From: Torymus aiolomorphi
Taxonomy: Eukaryota > Arthropoda > Insecta > Hymenoptera > Torymidae
Reading direction: 5' to 3'
DNA: 64,000 nt
Assembly (NCBI GenBank): GCA_036365515.1
Contig: CM070874.1
Span: 98,686,442 to 98,750,441, forward strand
Part shown: positions 39,430 to 51,147 of the stretch, piece after piece
How the letters are laid out: each line of letters begins with the position of its first letter
Position numbering within the stretch: the stretch's first letter is position 1
Program-made: the position numbers and the translations under genes
Notes under the pieces: model-generated
Told to the model about the DNA's origin: nothing
The model's database searches: none
The model's input: the letters and a program-made list of their open reading frames with translations, nothing else

Positions 39430-40696
39430 TTCAAGATACGTTCCAACTCGAAAGCGCAAAACAGAATCTGAAATATGGAAAGTATATACCGCTAAAAAGC
39501 TTCAAATAGTGGTGTAGCTGGGGCATAAAAAAATGTCCATTCTTGACAAAAAAAGCAGATCGGTCCTAATTGCAGAAATTGTCGTTAGAATTGTGAAAAA
39601 AAATGTTGATCTTAAAAACAGCAAAATATTTTTTAATGAATTTTGGCGACTAGATGATCTTCCACAGCAATGAGTGTACCTAGATCTATTGATTAAAACT
39701 AAGAAACCCGAAGAAATAACAAAGACATGCATATCTGGAAAAAGAAGACGTGTGTCACGAGAGTCTTTTCTTGTCGTTTCAGGATAAAAAATTAAAGTTT
39801 GCCGTACTTTCAGTAAATACATTTTTATATTCCTTTTGATTTTTTGAAATGCCTATTGATTCTTCGTAAATCAATTCCTTCTGACGTTCTATTAGGAATA
39901 TCAAGCACAACATTAACAACGGTTGAGACAACACAGAAAGATTAGAGGACTAGAGAAGTAATTAGGAACGATATGAGAAGGAAACATTCGAAGATAGGTT
40001 AAAATACACCTAATGCTGTATTATCATCAGCTTGAAAAGACACAGAGTTGTTTCCAAAAAAAATCTCACTAATGCAGAACTAATTCAAAAAGAATTAGCA
40101 GATTTAACTGTTTCAAAAATGTATCACATGTACAAGATGGAGATGAAGAATAAAAATGAAGAGGGCAATACGGAATTCAGATATATAGATATGCATTCAA
40201 TAATGAATATAATTTGTTTTCCCACCATCCAAAGAAGGATCAATGCGATGACTGTGCTGCTTACTGCTCTCTTCCAAGTAAGAAAAATGCTTAGTAGAAA
40301 TAATTCATTTATTTTATTAGTTATGTTATTTTGTTTTAAAACTAAGTTATCGATGTATTTATTTTTTAAGATGATCAGAGGCAAGAGCTATCAACGTCCG
40401 AGCGCCATGTTTTACATATTAAAAATAAAAATGTAATACAGGTATTAGTTTGCAACGATTAAGAAAAAGCGCTAAACTCACCACATATTTTGGCAGCTTC
40501 TTTTGACCTGAAAAAGATTCTAAATGCTCTTCAGGCTGAAATTTCATCTTTTTATTATAAAAGAAAGATTTCGATATACAATTTTACTTTACATAGCAAA
40601 GAAACTGAATGTTTTCTATGGAATGAAACTATAGATAAGAGAGAAGTCAATGAAATCTCTAGTTGCTTCTGTAAATATATCCTTAATAAAAACTAA
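39430..40696 (+). pseudogene. Decayed copy of a repeat-borne insect protein (DUF7869-like)
   Basis: Pieces in three frames line up in the order I know for a multicopy insect protein family that is probably transposon-derived. At 39600-39800 there is FWRLDDLPQQ, then a basic SGKRRRVSRE and KIKVCRTF. At 40080-40150 there is ADLTVSKMYHMYK. At 40190-40285, in another frame, comes HHPKKDQCDDC, a Cys knuckle-like block. At 40490-40696 the C-terminal domain reads SFYYKRKISIYNFTLHS and CFLWNETIDKREVNEISSC. Stops and frameshifts break it. The DUF7869 name is from memory and needs a profile search. It lies immediately right of foldback D, but I see no proof that the two belong together. Confidence 0.6.
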
Positions 40697-41572
40697 ACAT
40701 GGTATATATGTTATATAATTTATTTTTTTAATTTATTTTTTATTATATAACAGACTTCCAGTTCTTTAGGGACAACTGTGGTGTTAAAAAAAAAAAAACA
40801 AATTCTGTATTCCATGTACGCAAAGAATGCAACTGACATAGGAGTCACAATTCTTCATATAGGTGAGAATTTCTTTCAAATTTTCTTACTTTTTAGTTCC
40901 TCATATCAATGCGGCTTCATCTGAAAGAAGGTTAAAATAAATTTAGTATACTTATAAAATAATAATAAAATACAATAATAAAACAATCAATTAAGTAAAT
41001 GAAAAAAAAAGTATTATTCATCACGACTCACGAGTATTGCTAAAAATGTATCCAGGCGTTGTCCATTGGTCTCATTGTACTTGTTGTTTTCTGCTACGTT
41101 TTTTCTGGTGCTTTCTCTCATCATCCAGCCTTGTGACAGTATCAGGAATATTTTGCTTCAACTTACAGATTCAAATCTGTAAAAGACAAAGTACATTAAG
41201 TGATTTGCGTTAATAACGCGTCAATTTATGTCAAAGGAATTGACTTTCAGTAACGCAGTACATTTATTGTTAAGAATTTAGAAAAATTAAAGAAATAGAT
41301 CATTGTAATGGAATAATCATTCGTATAAGAATTATTATAACTATTATTATTATACTATTATATCTGAAATTAAATATCTAAGAAAAAATACTTCATAGCT
41401 GAACAATTACTACATTTATTATAATTTACTTCTATTTATAAATAATTGTATTAGTTTTTATGCGCCTACATAGTTATCTTTACAAACTTGAATCTGAGAC
41501 TACGTATCCTTCAAATGGTGTAATGTTTGCTTTTGAAACTCATTTAATCAAGATTACAACAAGCTTATATCA
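40697..41572. other. Gene-free AT-rich stretch
   Basis: No supported gene. A short minus-strand frame at about 41060-41180, rich in Lys/Arg/Gln after an AG acceptor-like site, may be a further scrap of a repeat protein. Confidence 0.35.
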
Positions 41573-42579
41573 TACACTGAGAGAAATGTTGTAGTAAAAT
41601 TTATTATAAACATAAGAAAAATTACTATATTTTGTAGGAACGGAGGGACAAATCGAAATTATAACAATTTTTGCTATGCAACATAGTAATTTTTATAAAT
41701 GACCTTAAATTTAAAAAAATTAAATTTTTTCTCGTTCTTCCTGTTTTCAGAACTATTTTCAGACTCTAATCATACAATATTTAATGTGAAAATAAATTAA
41801 AATGAGAAATAAAAATATTTTTTTTACGAGCGTTGGGATCGAACCTGCAACCTTCACCGCGGCAATCGGACGCGCTAATCACTTACCCAAATAGGATTCT
41901 TGAGTGTAAAATTTTGGAACTTGTACATGCCAAACCATCGATTTCAAGAAAATTTCAGATAATATTAAATAATGACAATAAATAACTTTGATAACATAAA
42001 GAAACTTATCATTAATGTGCATAATATAAAAATAAAATAATTGAAGTAAGGTTTTCAATGTTTTGTAAACTTAAAAGCAAGACAAAGTGAAATTCCCGTA
42101 GAAACATAACCTCAATCAGACACATGGGCGCCTTGATCTGCGCAGAAAGTACTAATGTTGTAGCAATTTTTACTATGTTGGATAGCAAACTTTCTTATGG
42201 CCTGTAGCAATTTTTGAATATGGCACTTTTTACTATGTTTATAGTAATTTTTAATACGCTACAAAATAAAATTTATACACTACAAAATAAAATTTAAATG
42301 CTACAAAATAAAATTTATATTCTATTCTAATAAAAATTAAAAGCATATATTTTAAATTTTATTATATCACAGTTTTTGCTATGTGTATAGCAATTTTTCT
42401 TTTATTTCGTAATACTTTCTAATCAACAACTGTCATAAAAATTACAAGAAATTTTGTAATTATTCATACAATTATAATAAAAATGCAGCATAAAGTGTAT
42501 TTGTCTCACCCTTCCTATACTTTATAGTAAATTTTATTACAGTTATAATAAAATTTACTACAACATTTTTCTCAGTGTA
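41573..42579. mobile_element. Foldback element E, TA-flanked with CACTGAG ends
   Basis: The ends are TA-CACTGAGAGAAATG and CATTTTTCTCAGTG-TA, followed by about 80 bp of matching inverted sequence (GTTGTAGTAAAATTTATTAT and its complement). TA at both borders fits Tc1/mariner-type insertion. The 1-kb interior has no transposase, but carries a tRNA-like segment. Confidence 0.75.
41826..41890 (-). other. tRNA-like segment (SINE fragment or tRNA pseudogene)
   Basis: On the minus strand, TTAGCGCGTCCGA resembles a pol III A box and GGTTCGATCCC fits the B-box consensus GGTTCGANNCC, spaced as in a tRNA gene. The acceptor stem does not close convincingly, so it is not a working tRNA. Confidence 0.5.
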
Positions 42580-42929
42580 GTAAAAAAGAAATCTTAAAAA
42601 ATTAATAAAATTTACCTTATTTATATTGGTTGTAAAAATTTATAATCAGTAGAAGGTTTGTAGGGCCAACTACAACTAAAGAAAAGAAACATTATAGTTC
42701 TTTCCTTCGATTAAAAGCCCGCTTATTCCAAATAATAACATATGTAATATTTAAAATATTCAATACATCAAATAAAGTTGTAACGTGCACAATAAGAATT
42801 TAAATGCTATATAGAAAAAGTGTTATTAAACACTTCTAATTAAAAAGGACTCTAGCACTTGCTCTAGCACATGAGTTCGTGTACTAGACACAGGCTGCTC
42901 GATCTGGAAAGCGCATGCAATTAAATTAT

Positions 42930-43385
42930 AGGGGGAGGATCGGTCTACCGGGACGGATCTGCGAGCAGCCTTTTCGAGCCGTAGATGCGGGTGTGAGCGC
43001 GGGGACCGAAGTGCCCTTCCACTTAGCCGTAAAGGTAGGATGAATCTACTGGGACGGGTCTACGAGTCGTCCCTTCGAGCCGTGGCGAAATGTAGGTGGG
43101 TGGAGATGGTAGTAGGAAGTGCTTCTATACGAGAAGAAAAGAGGTATGTACATATAATGTACATATAATGCTTTATTGACGCATAGATTGGTATGTTACA
43201 GTCAGCGCGGGCAGCTAAATTGAAGCAGAGCTTGTGTGCCGTAGCTGCTTGGTGAGCAAATGTGTGCTCTCCGTACTGCATTACAGCTATTTATACTCGA
43301 GATTGGTCTCGCCATCCCTCTCGCTTGCATATGCCTCCCCCGTACAACGCCGCTGCGTGTAGATGGGGAGAGCCGCACAATGCAA
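42930..43385 (-). mobile_element. LTR-like segment (solo LTR or fragment)
   Basis: On the minus strand there is TATAAATA at 43295-43288, then about 110 bp of mixed sequence, then AATAAA at 43177-43172: the U3-R-U5 signal order of a retrotransposon LTR. The segment is GC-richer than its surroundings. Near 42945-43080 two related blocks built on GGGACGGRTCTRCGAG and TTCGAGCCGT repeat about 95 bp apart. No gag or pol frame is adjacent, and I cannot place the LTR ends exactly. Confidence 0.4.
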
Positions 43386-43416
43386 TAGTCTATATATCGT
43401 CGGCTTGGTAAAAGAC

Positions 43417-43506
43417 GGTACCAATTCAGAATTCAGTTCGAGAAGGTACCAATTCGGAAGCCGGTTGGAGAAGGTACCAATTCAGAAAATGGTTTGAAAA
43501 GGTACC
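43417..43506. repeat. Left 28-bp tandem array of element F (4 units)
   Basis: GGTACC recurs at 43417, 43445, 43473 and 43501, exactly 28 bp apart. The unit reads GGTACCAATTCGGAAGCCGG and then TTGGAGAA with variation. Confidence 0.95.
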
Positions 43507-44249
43507 AACTCAGACACACATTTTTTATTCAAATTTAAGTTGGCAACGCTAACAAAAAAAGACTTCGAAATATATTTTCATCAAAAATGCTTTAATATGC
43601 GACGTATTTTTACGTGCTATGAAATGATCGTTAATAAAGGCGTCTATTGTATACGGAAAGAAGCTTGGGCGTGTCGCGTGCTCATATACGCATCAGCCCG
43701 AAAAAACGCCGCATCTGAATGGTAGTGGCTTCGAGCGTCCTATATAGAGAAGCTGGCGCTTTTAAACTTTCTTGTGTGATTATTTTTCCATCAGTGATTA
43801 GTTTTAGATGACACACTATTGATAGATAAGAGAGAAGGTGTTGATTAAATGTGAATTTACATACGTATATTACCCAATACATAAAGTTTTAACTAATAAG
43901 TTTGTTGCTATAGTATTTAGATTTCATAATTACATAAAATTTTGAAAGTAATTAGGTTTGAAAACCGTAATTTTACTATACTATGCTATCGCGACAATTA
44001 TTTGACAACTTGATTTATACAGTTGAAAATCAAGTTTCGTTTTTAACACAAACTTTCGTCAAAAACGGAATTTCTTATACATAAATTGTGTGAAGTATGC
44101 AAGTTTCGCACACGAATTGTTTTTTCTTGTGAACATTTTTTATAACGATTATATCGTAAAGTCCATTCGTTATAATATCGTATGAAAATATATAACTATC
44201 CTCAATTTTGGTGAAATATTGGAAATATTAACAGACATACATTTATTAA

Positions 44250-44582
44250 TACAACCTGTTCTGAAAATGTATGCGTCTGTAAACATAATCGTGTAGAGCG
44301 CAAAATTCTAAGAAAAAAGTTCCTTTACCATTTTTTCGTATGACTAGTACTTTTTTAGTAACTGATGTGTTTAAATTGTTTGTTTTTAATAGGAATTGTA
44401 TATCTATAGATATCATCTTATAAACATAGGTATACATTTTCTATTAAAAACAAACAATTTAAACACGTCAGTTACTTAAAAAGTACTAGTCATATGAAAC
44501 ATGGTAAAGGAACTTTTTTCTTAGAATTTTGCGCTCTACGGGATTATGTTTACAGACGGATACATTTTCAAAACAAGTTGTA
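44250..44582. repeat. Nested inverted repeat in element F
   Basis: Arms of about 140 bp (44250-44392 and 44440-44582) pair almost perfectly, for example GAGCGCAAAATTCTAAGAAA with its complement and AAATTGTTTGTTTTTAATAG with its complement. The loop is about 47 bp. This is probably a second foldback inserted inside the first. Confidence 0.85.
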
Positions 44583-45084
44583 TATAGTCTATTCCCGTTG
44601 AACCAAACATTTGTCACGTTACAGTAGAGAGATAAAGATTAGCAGCATTGTAAAATATTGTGCCTCTATTCAGCTCAGGTATAGCGCGCTAGAGTGCAGC
44701 GTAGACAAAGTGCACTTGTCTCCGCATGCGGAGCAGCTCTTGACAAAAGAATTTCGCTCTGTCAATCGCGACGAAATGGGCCTCTGATTCAAGGCTAGCC
44801 CGCTGGAGCCTTAGTCCGTGCATCTACGTACGCAGCCTAAAACACCTAGGCGGCTACATTCTGGCGTATGCTATACATTCTGGCTATGCTGTAGTGTCGC
44901 TGAAAGTAACATGCAAAAATCGTAATGTGGAGTACATTTTCTTTTCATCGCACATAAAAATAAGTCTCCTACTGGATGTATATTTATGAACCATTTTTGA
45001 TGAAAATATATTTCGTAGTATAAGAGTCTTTTTTTGTAAGTGTTGCCAACTTAAATTTCAATAAAAAAAATATGTGTCTGAGTT

Positions 45085-45230
45085 GGTACCTATTCGAAAC
45101 AGCTTCCGTATCGGTACCATTCCCAACCAGATTTTGAATTGGTACCATTTCCAACCGGCTTCCGAATTGGTACCTTCCCCAAACGACTTCCGAATTGGTA
45201 CCTTTTCCAACCGGATTTTGAATTGGTACC
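45085..45230. repeat. Right 28-bp tandem array of element F (6 units)
   Basis: GGTACC recurs at 45085, 45113, 45141, 45169, 45197 and 45225, exactly 28 bp apart, in the opposite orientation to the left array. Confidence 0.95.
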
Positions 45231-45394
45231 GTCTTTTGCCAAGTTGAATCATAGTGGCGTGTGTATCGAGAGATCAGGCAATGCAATGTGCCTTTCTGAA
45301 TATATCCCACTGTCTTTACCAATGTCAAAATAAACAGGTAATTTTTTATCGTGGTATGTTGCGGTCTGCTCAACTATAGGTGAATTGAGGACGT

Positions 45395-45900
45395 TGCCGG
45401 AGCTGATACCTCATAAGGAAGAACAAAAAAACTATAGGTGAAACGCCTTGCTTGTTACTTTCCAGCGGCTCGGTATGTGCTCCAGGCAGGTAGCTCTGAA
45501 CTGTTTCACTATGGCTGGAGCCAGGATATGAAAATACCTCTATAGGAGAGTCGGAAGTATGCCGTCTAATCCAACTCCCTTGTACGGTTAGAAACTTCCA
45601 ACAGCCCATTTTACTTTGTTTAGGTTCGCGTTATACCTTATATTAATCTCCTCACATTGCCATTAACCTCGAGTTGTTTACATTCCTTCGAAAAGTTTTA
45701 TAGAATTCATGGAAGTGAGCACTAATTAGCTTCTTGGAGGCCTCTTGCATGTGCTTTGCAAAATATGGTCGAAACATTTATGCCTTTGTAGTATTCCCTC
45801 CAACCCGTTACTTTAGCAAGCCAAAACTCTCTTTTATATTGTCTTTGAGCTTTATCAAAGGTTTTCATTTCTTGGAAACGTCTACTGCGTTTAAACTAGT
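45395..45900 (-). pseudogene. Decayed R1-like LINE fragment (linker and start of reverse transcriptase)
   Basis: On the minus strand, KAQRQYKREFWLAKVTGWRE matches the basic linker found between endonuclease and reverse transcriptase in R1-group elements. Further on, scraps such as SYPGSSHSETVQSYLPG and HTEPLESNK recall the following RT start, in shifted frames. Many stops; no active coding. Confidence 0.5.
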
Positions 45901-45905
45901 TGTAA

Positions 45906-48675
45906 AACACCCTTATCATACGATATATTAACAACACTCCTGAAAACTTATGTACAATAATCTATTATCTCAGTTGTTCTATATGTAGTTGGCAAATATC
46001 TCATTTTGATACATACTCCAGGAGAGTCTATAATTTTCGGGTCACTGAGTTGTCTGAAAATTCAGTTGACTCGGACCTAGTGGCCTTAATTAATAATGTC
46101 GATCCCTCATCCGAGCACTACTTGGATAAGGAGGACTTTTCAATATTCAGTGAGTGCCCAACTTGTGCCGTCCCCGGAATCGGGCGCCTGAATAGCTGCG
46201 CGAGGTGAATTACATTCTTCCTGCAACCGTTTCTATTCACGCCAAGTACTTGCATAAGCAATTCGAAGGAAAAACTCAAAAAATTAGGTACCAAAAATAA
46301 ATAAAAATCATTTTTTTTTTAATATACTTGTCAGAGCCTATACCGAATTGAAATCATTGCAAACAGTCGATGACTGCAATCATTTTGAAAAACTAGATAA
46401 TAAATTTAAATAACGAAAAATTCGGTGCAGGAATCTGTGATTGGCTCCAACATCCCTTTAAGAGCAGCTACTTGATATGTTTTATAAATATATTTGAAGA
46501 GGATAAAATTGTCTGCGATTAAAAAAAATTGGGTTAATAGCTATAGCCAATCCTTTTTTATTGATAAAAATCTGAATTTTCTTAAATAGGTTAAAAAAAT
46601 CAAAGGAATAAGCACAAAACGATCAAAATCGATTCAATAGATCCGACCGCGCGCGCGTACACACGCACACACGCGCATACAAACAATAAATAAGGTAACT
46701 CTCGATAATTCGCCCGCCTTGAGCGGACATTTTTTTGTATGTTTCTCCAACCAAGCATATTTAGAAAAAACAAAAAAAAAGTTGAGGATGCCCTAGAAGT
46801 GACTTTACGCGAAGCCAAGGTGTAAAAAGAGAGTTTTGTCTATACTATTACAATTAAGCTTTCGCATAAATTGGAGCCAAGAAAATATACGTGTACCAGA
46901 ATAAGATGTATAACCAAGTTTCTTCGAGTTACCTAATTATTAACAATCAAATCATAATCTAATAAGTTGAAAAAAAAAATTCTTGTATCAACGTTATTAA
47001 TTAACCCGAAAAAAATTACATCGTGAATCCCAAAAATTTGAAATATTGCAAAGCTCGCTCATGAATATTTACAGAGGAAAATTAATAAGCGCTGTAAGCA
47101 AATTTGCACAACTAGTGAGACCTTCCGCGCGAGCGGGGTGCGTGCGTCATTGATAATTATTTATCTAAAGAGCAGATAATGAAGGTACAGTAAGCATCAT
47201 AACCATCGATTTCGATTCATCATACAATAAAAGTTATAAACCAAAGAGACAGCGAGAGATAAAGAGTAAAGAGAGGGAGAGAGAGGTTTGTATGCGATTA
47301 TTGATTTTGTATCGTCGTTTTCCGTCTTCAAACGACACGTTCCAAACTCTAGTTTATAATTAAAAAATTGCATATTTGAAAGTGACTCTATGAGAATTAA
47401 ACTCTGTATCGAAAGTTGATGAGCTCATACTGAAATCCATTGACCCGAGTAAAAATAAATAGGTCTAAAATCAGAACATTCGAAATTTCTGACAGCACCC
47501 TCATTCATATACGATATCAATATGTTATACTTACTTTTCATACCTCTGTAAGAAACCATCATCGAGTTTATATTTAAATGAAAAGAAAATCTTAAGTGCT
47601 TTCCACTTATAGAAAGTCAACTGCCGTATCAGCATTATTATCATCGTTATTCTTATAATACCCGCTCTGTATAGTCACAACACACGATTATTTAAAACTA
47701 ATAAGCTATTTTTTATTCAATTTTAGTAGGGTAAAAAACAAATAACAATGAGTTTCATCGAAAATTGCAATTAAAATGAAAATAGCAGATACGGGACCAG
47801 TATATTTCACGGGACACCGTCACTTCATAAAAAGAGGTTTAAAAAATTGTTTAAAAATCTGTCAAAATCACAAAACCTCCGCCTTCCCAATTTCCCATCC
47901 CGACAGCCGGTTTGAAAATCACGGAATTGCAGGTAATGCACGACACCGCCCATATTTACACACGGAAAATTGTGTGCGGCCGAACGCCATTATATATGAA
48001 CGCTGTAGCGCGTATTGCTCTGGCGGCGCAGCGCTGCCGGTGTACAATTAAAACTTTTGCGCGTACGCCCAGCTTCCCGTGACGGAGCTAATTTCCGGAA
48101 AACGCGAGGAACGGACTAATTGCATTATTTCGAAATTTGTTAAGCCCATGCGAAGGAGAGAGAGAGGGTGAAAGGACGGGGTAGATATAAACGAGGAGGT
48201 GGCTCTCGTTTAGGCGTGAGCAAACGAAATCCACTCCATTCCGGCGCTGCCCGCTTTTTTTACTCCCCCGTTTCGTTTGAGTTCGCGCTCCACTGAGCGG
48301 ACTGCCGCGATGGTTTTATTATTTTTTCGCTCGTAGCCACCTGTCTCTCTTTTGTTTTTGCGCTAATGGTTTCACTTGTGCATACGCCGTCATTATCGCG
48401 CGGCAACGCTCCCGCGCACGCGACGTCGGTTTGCTACTGGCGTTGCGCCCGGCGCGCCGGGTTATCGCGTGAAAATTCAGCTGGAACAAGAGGCGATGAT
48501 TTCGCGCGATGCGGTTTCGCACAGTTTTTGCGCAACGGCGCGAGTGTGGAAGATGGAGTTAGGACTTTTTAGGAGGTGAAGCACGCGTGGTGAAAATTTT
48601 GTAGTACAGATATGATATTGTGAAAAGCGTATATATATTTTTTATTTCATCGTACTTGAACAATGCTGTATACGT
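45906..48675. other. Stretch without a supported gene
   Basis: A 100-codon plus-strand frame without any Met is open from 45906 to a stop at 46208, and its last 60 residues look protein-like (acidic, with SECPTCAV); it may be an exon or repeat relic. CG/CA-repeat sequence lies at 46640-46680. A CpG-rich patch at about 47900-48600 is promoter-like. A 91-codon frame at 47776-48051 resembles nothing I know. Confidence 0.4.
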
Positions 48676-49043
48676 TTAAGGTGGTGTTATATACCGACAT
48701 AATTTTAAAAAGAGTACATCTCATGAAAATACCAATAGAATCATCCACAAAAAATTCTGAGTATAGTATTTACATATACGGAGCGCCTGACAGACGTGTT
48801 TTTCCAAAAAAAATGATCAGAGTTTATTTAATTAAATAAAAACCGTACTGTCGGTAAGTAGGAATCTGCAATTGACCTACTTTTAAAGTGAGCATAGCTA
48901 ACGAAAATACTAATAGAATCGCTCAAAAAAATTTCTGAATATAGTGTTTACGTGTCCAGGGCGCCTGACAGTCGTCTTTTTCCAAATAAACGTTTGAATG
49001 TTGATTTAAAAAATATTGAAATCAGGGTATCACATCACCTTAA
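48676..49043. mobile_element. Element C, TTAA-bounded MITE, 368 bp
   Basis: The ends are TTAAGGTGGTGTTATA and TATCACATCACCTTAA, imperfect inverted repeats with TTAA at both borders. Inside, a block of about 90 bp is directly duplicated (about 48717-48810 and 48892-48988), each copy containing GGCGCCTGACAG or GAGCGCCTGACAG and TTTTTCCAAA. No coding capacity. Confidence 0.75.
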
Positions 49044-51147
49044 CATCAAAACCAGCCTTTATTAAAATAAATATTTTAATACTGATATATTTAAGTTCTA
49101 AACCTAATGCTATATAGATCTGAAAAGTTTCTTTTTTACGAATACGTTTACAAAAATTCTTTCGAAAATTGACAGTTTTTGATATTTAATGTGGTTTTAG
49201 GCTTTCTCGTAAAAAACAATCTTATTCTATTTTATGATTTTAGTAATCATACAAAGTTATAAACTATTAAAATTGCCCATCTTTAACAGTCCCGTATAAA
49301 TTAACTATTGTTAAAATTAAGCGTAAAAGTACATAATATCAAGGCAATATTCTAAACGATGTAATCTTAAGTAGCCTGTATCCATAAAATTCTTATAAAT
49401 TAATGTATTAAATGACCGCAAGTAAACTATGAATTTTGATCATTCAACAATCGAATTTGTAACAAAGTATGTTATCTAATAGATGTTTATCTAATGCTGA
49501 GTAACGGTTCTTAGAATGAATAGTTTATTTTAAAAATCATTGTAATGATTTTTTGCTTAATACTTTTTAATAAATATTCCAACGTTCGTTTTTAAAAATA
49601 CTCACTGGAAAATAATGAAAACTGAAATTTAATTGCACATTCTAATTTCATACCAATGTATGCATTAAGTTATTCAATAAATAATTTTTCGAACATATTT
49701 TAAAAACTTAACGATTATAAAATAAACTTAAAGCTAGTTTCATGAACATAGCTGAAATAATTACACAATTTAACACTTTTTTTCCTCAATTTCCATTTTT
49801 TGTGAAAGTCGCTAAATAGATAACTTTAGCTTCTATTTCGTATATAAATCACAGACTCATAGCATTTTTACGCGCGAAAAAAATTCCGTCTTTGCCAATA
49901 GAAAAACATATTTGTTCAATTTTGTGCTGCAAAACAGATTCTTGCAACAAGAATTAAACAAATGAAATACAATCGTCGTAGGGGAGGCGGAACGACGTAC
50001 ATCTTCTCTCTTCCTCCCATCTGGAGAAAGTCGCCGAAAAATATTTTCCACTTCCGGCGCCTCGAAGTTTGTTGGTCCGAAGGAAAGCCAATTCTTTTCA
50101 GCGCCGAACGTACACACTAGCATGCATCCAGAACTCGTACGCTCATGCAAATATATATGCTGGGCGAATTCATCCTATTGAGAAAGCGAGTTTGACTCTG
50201 AAATGAATTGAGCGTATAGCGCGTGTGCGGGGGTATGGGCCGGAACTCTTCTCCCGATGCTGGTTTTTTCGACTGTCGACCGTAAATCCGACGTGTGCAT
50301 TAACCTTTCGTATCTGCAACAAAGAAAGGATGTTCACGTTAGATAGAGTTTTAGGTCTTTAAATATATACGATGCGATGATTCGATGTTGGTTAGTATAG
50401 TTGCTCTAAGTAAAAATATAAAATATTAACACTCCATGATTATGATAAATAACTTAACAATAGCAATTTAATAATCTTATTAGATTTTTTGTAGTACTTT
50501 ACAATTTTTCAAAATAAAACAAATGTACAAACATTCTGAAGATTATTTAAGTGTCTACACTTCACCATATCAAACAACAAATATCTATATAATCTTTTAT
50601 CACATAATACATTGCATTTATAAAAGATAAGTAACACGGAATTACAAATATTAATTTGTCAAGAGATTCCTCGTGATTTTATCGTAAACTTATTATGAAA
50701 TATTCTGCTTTTAATCTACCCAGAAGCTCATCCTGGAGCCTTTTTCTGTGTAAAAATTCTACAGCCAAATAATTAGAAAACATTCTTAAAATTTATATTC
50801 CGACCATTACAACAATTAGACCATTACGTATTAAAAATAGATGAAATACATCGTTAAAAATAATAACCTTTTCTCATATTCTTCAAGTATGATTGTACCA
50901 AATACTTTTAAACAATCTGCATATTTCACAATGGTATGAATACAAAATTAATGAGTGAATGTGTTACGTATTACAAGACTGAAAACAGAATATAGTTGAA
51001 GGCAAATTTTACATGCACACTTATACATGTTACCTTAACTGTTATGATATACAGAATCAATTATATGACAACCGTTTGTATTAGCTATATTACAGTAATA
51101 CAAATAGCGGTATTGTAAATATTACAATATCGAATCTCATGTAACCC
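49044..51147. other. Gene-free stretch
   Basis: AT-rich, apart from a CpG-richer patch at about 49975-50290 where a minus-strand frame of 97 codons (49857-50150) is open without resembling a known protein. Confidence 0.45.

Larger units (their letters stand above)
43404..45243. mobile_element. Foldback element F with 28-bp repeat arrays at both tips
   Basis: The ends are CTTGGTAAAAGACGGTACC and GGTACCGTCTTTTGCCAAG, near-perfect inverted repeats. Each tip is a tandem array of a 28-bp unit containing GGTACC. Inward of the arrays about 85 bp remain paired (AAGTTGGCAACGCTAAC against GTAAGTGTTGCCAACTT). The 1.4-kb middle has no transposase and contains another inverted repeat at 44250-44582. Foldback elements of the FB/Galileo kind in flies are built this way; homology to them is not shown. 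Confidence 0.85.

Noticed and set aside
41826..41890. A functional tRNA gene
   Set aside because: B box is good, but the acceptor stem does not pair and it lies inside a mobile element.
43417..45230. 28-bp direct repeats resembling a CRISPR array
   Set aside because: The units are contiguous with no unique spacers, and the two arrays are inverted relative to each other in a eukaryotic foldback element.
47776..48051. 91-codon plus-strand frame at the edge of a CpG patch
   Set aside because: No recognisable domain, no splice or promoter support; probably chance openness of GC-richer DNA.
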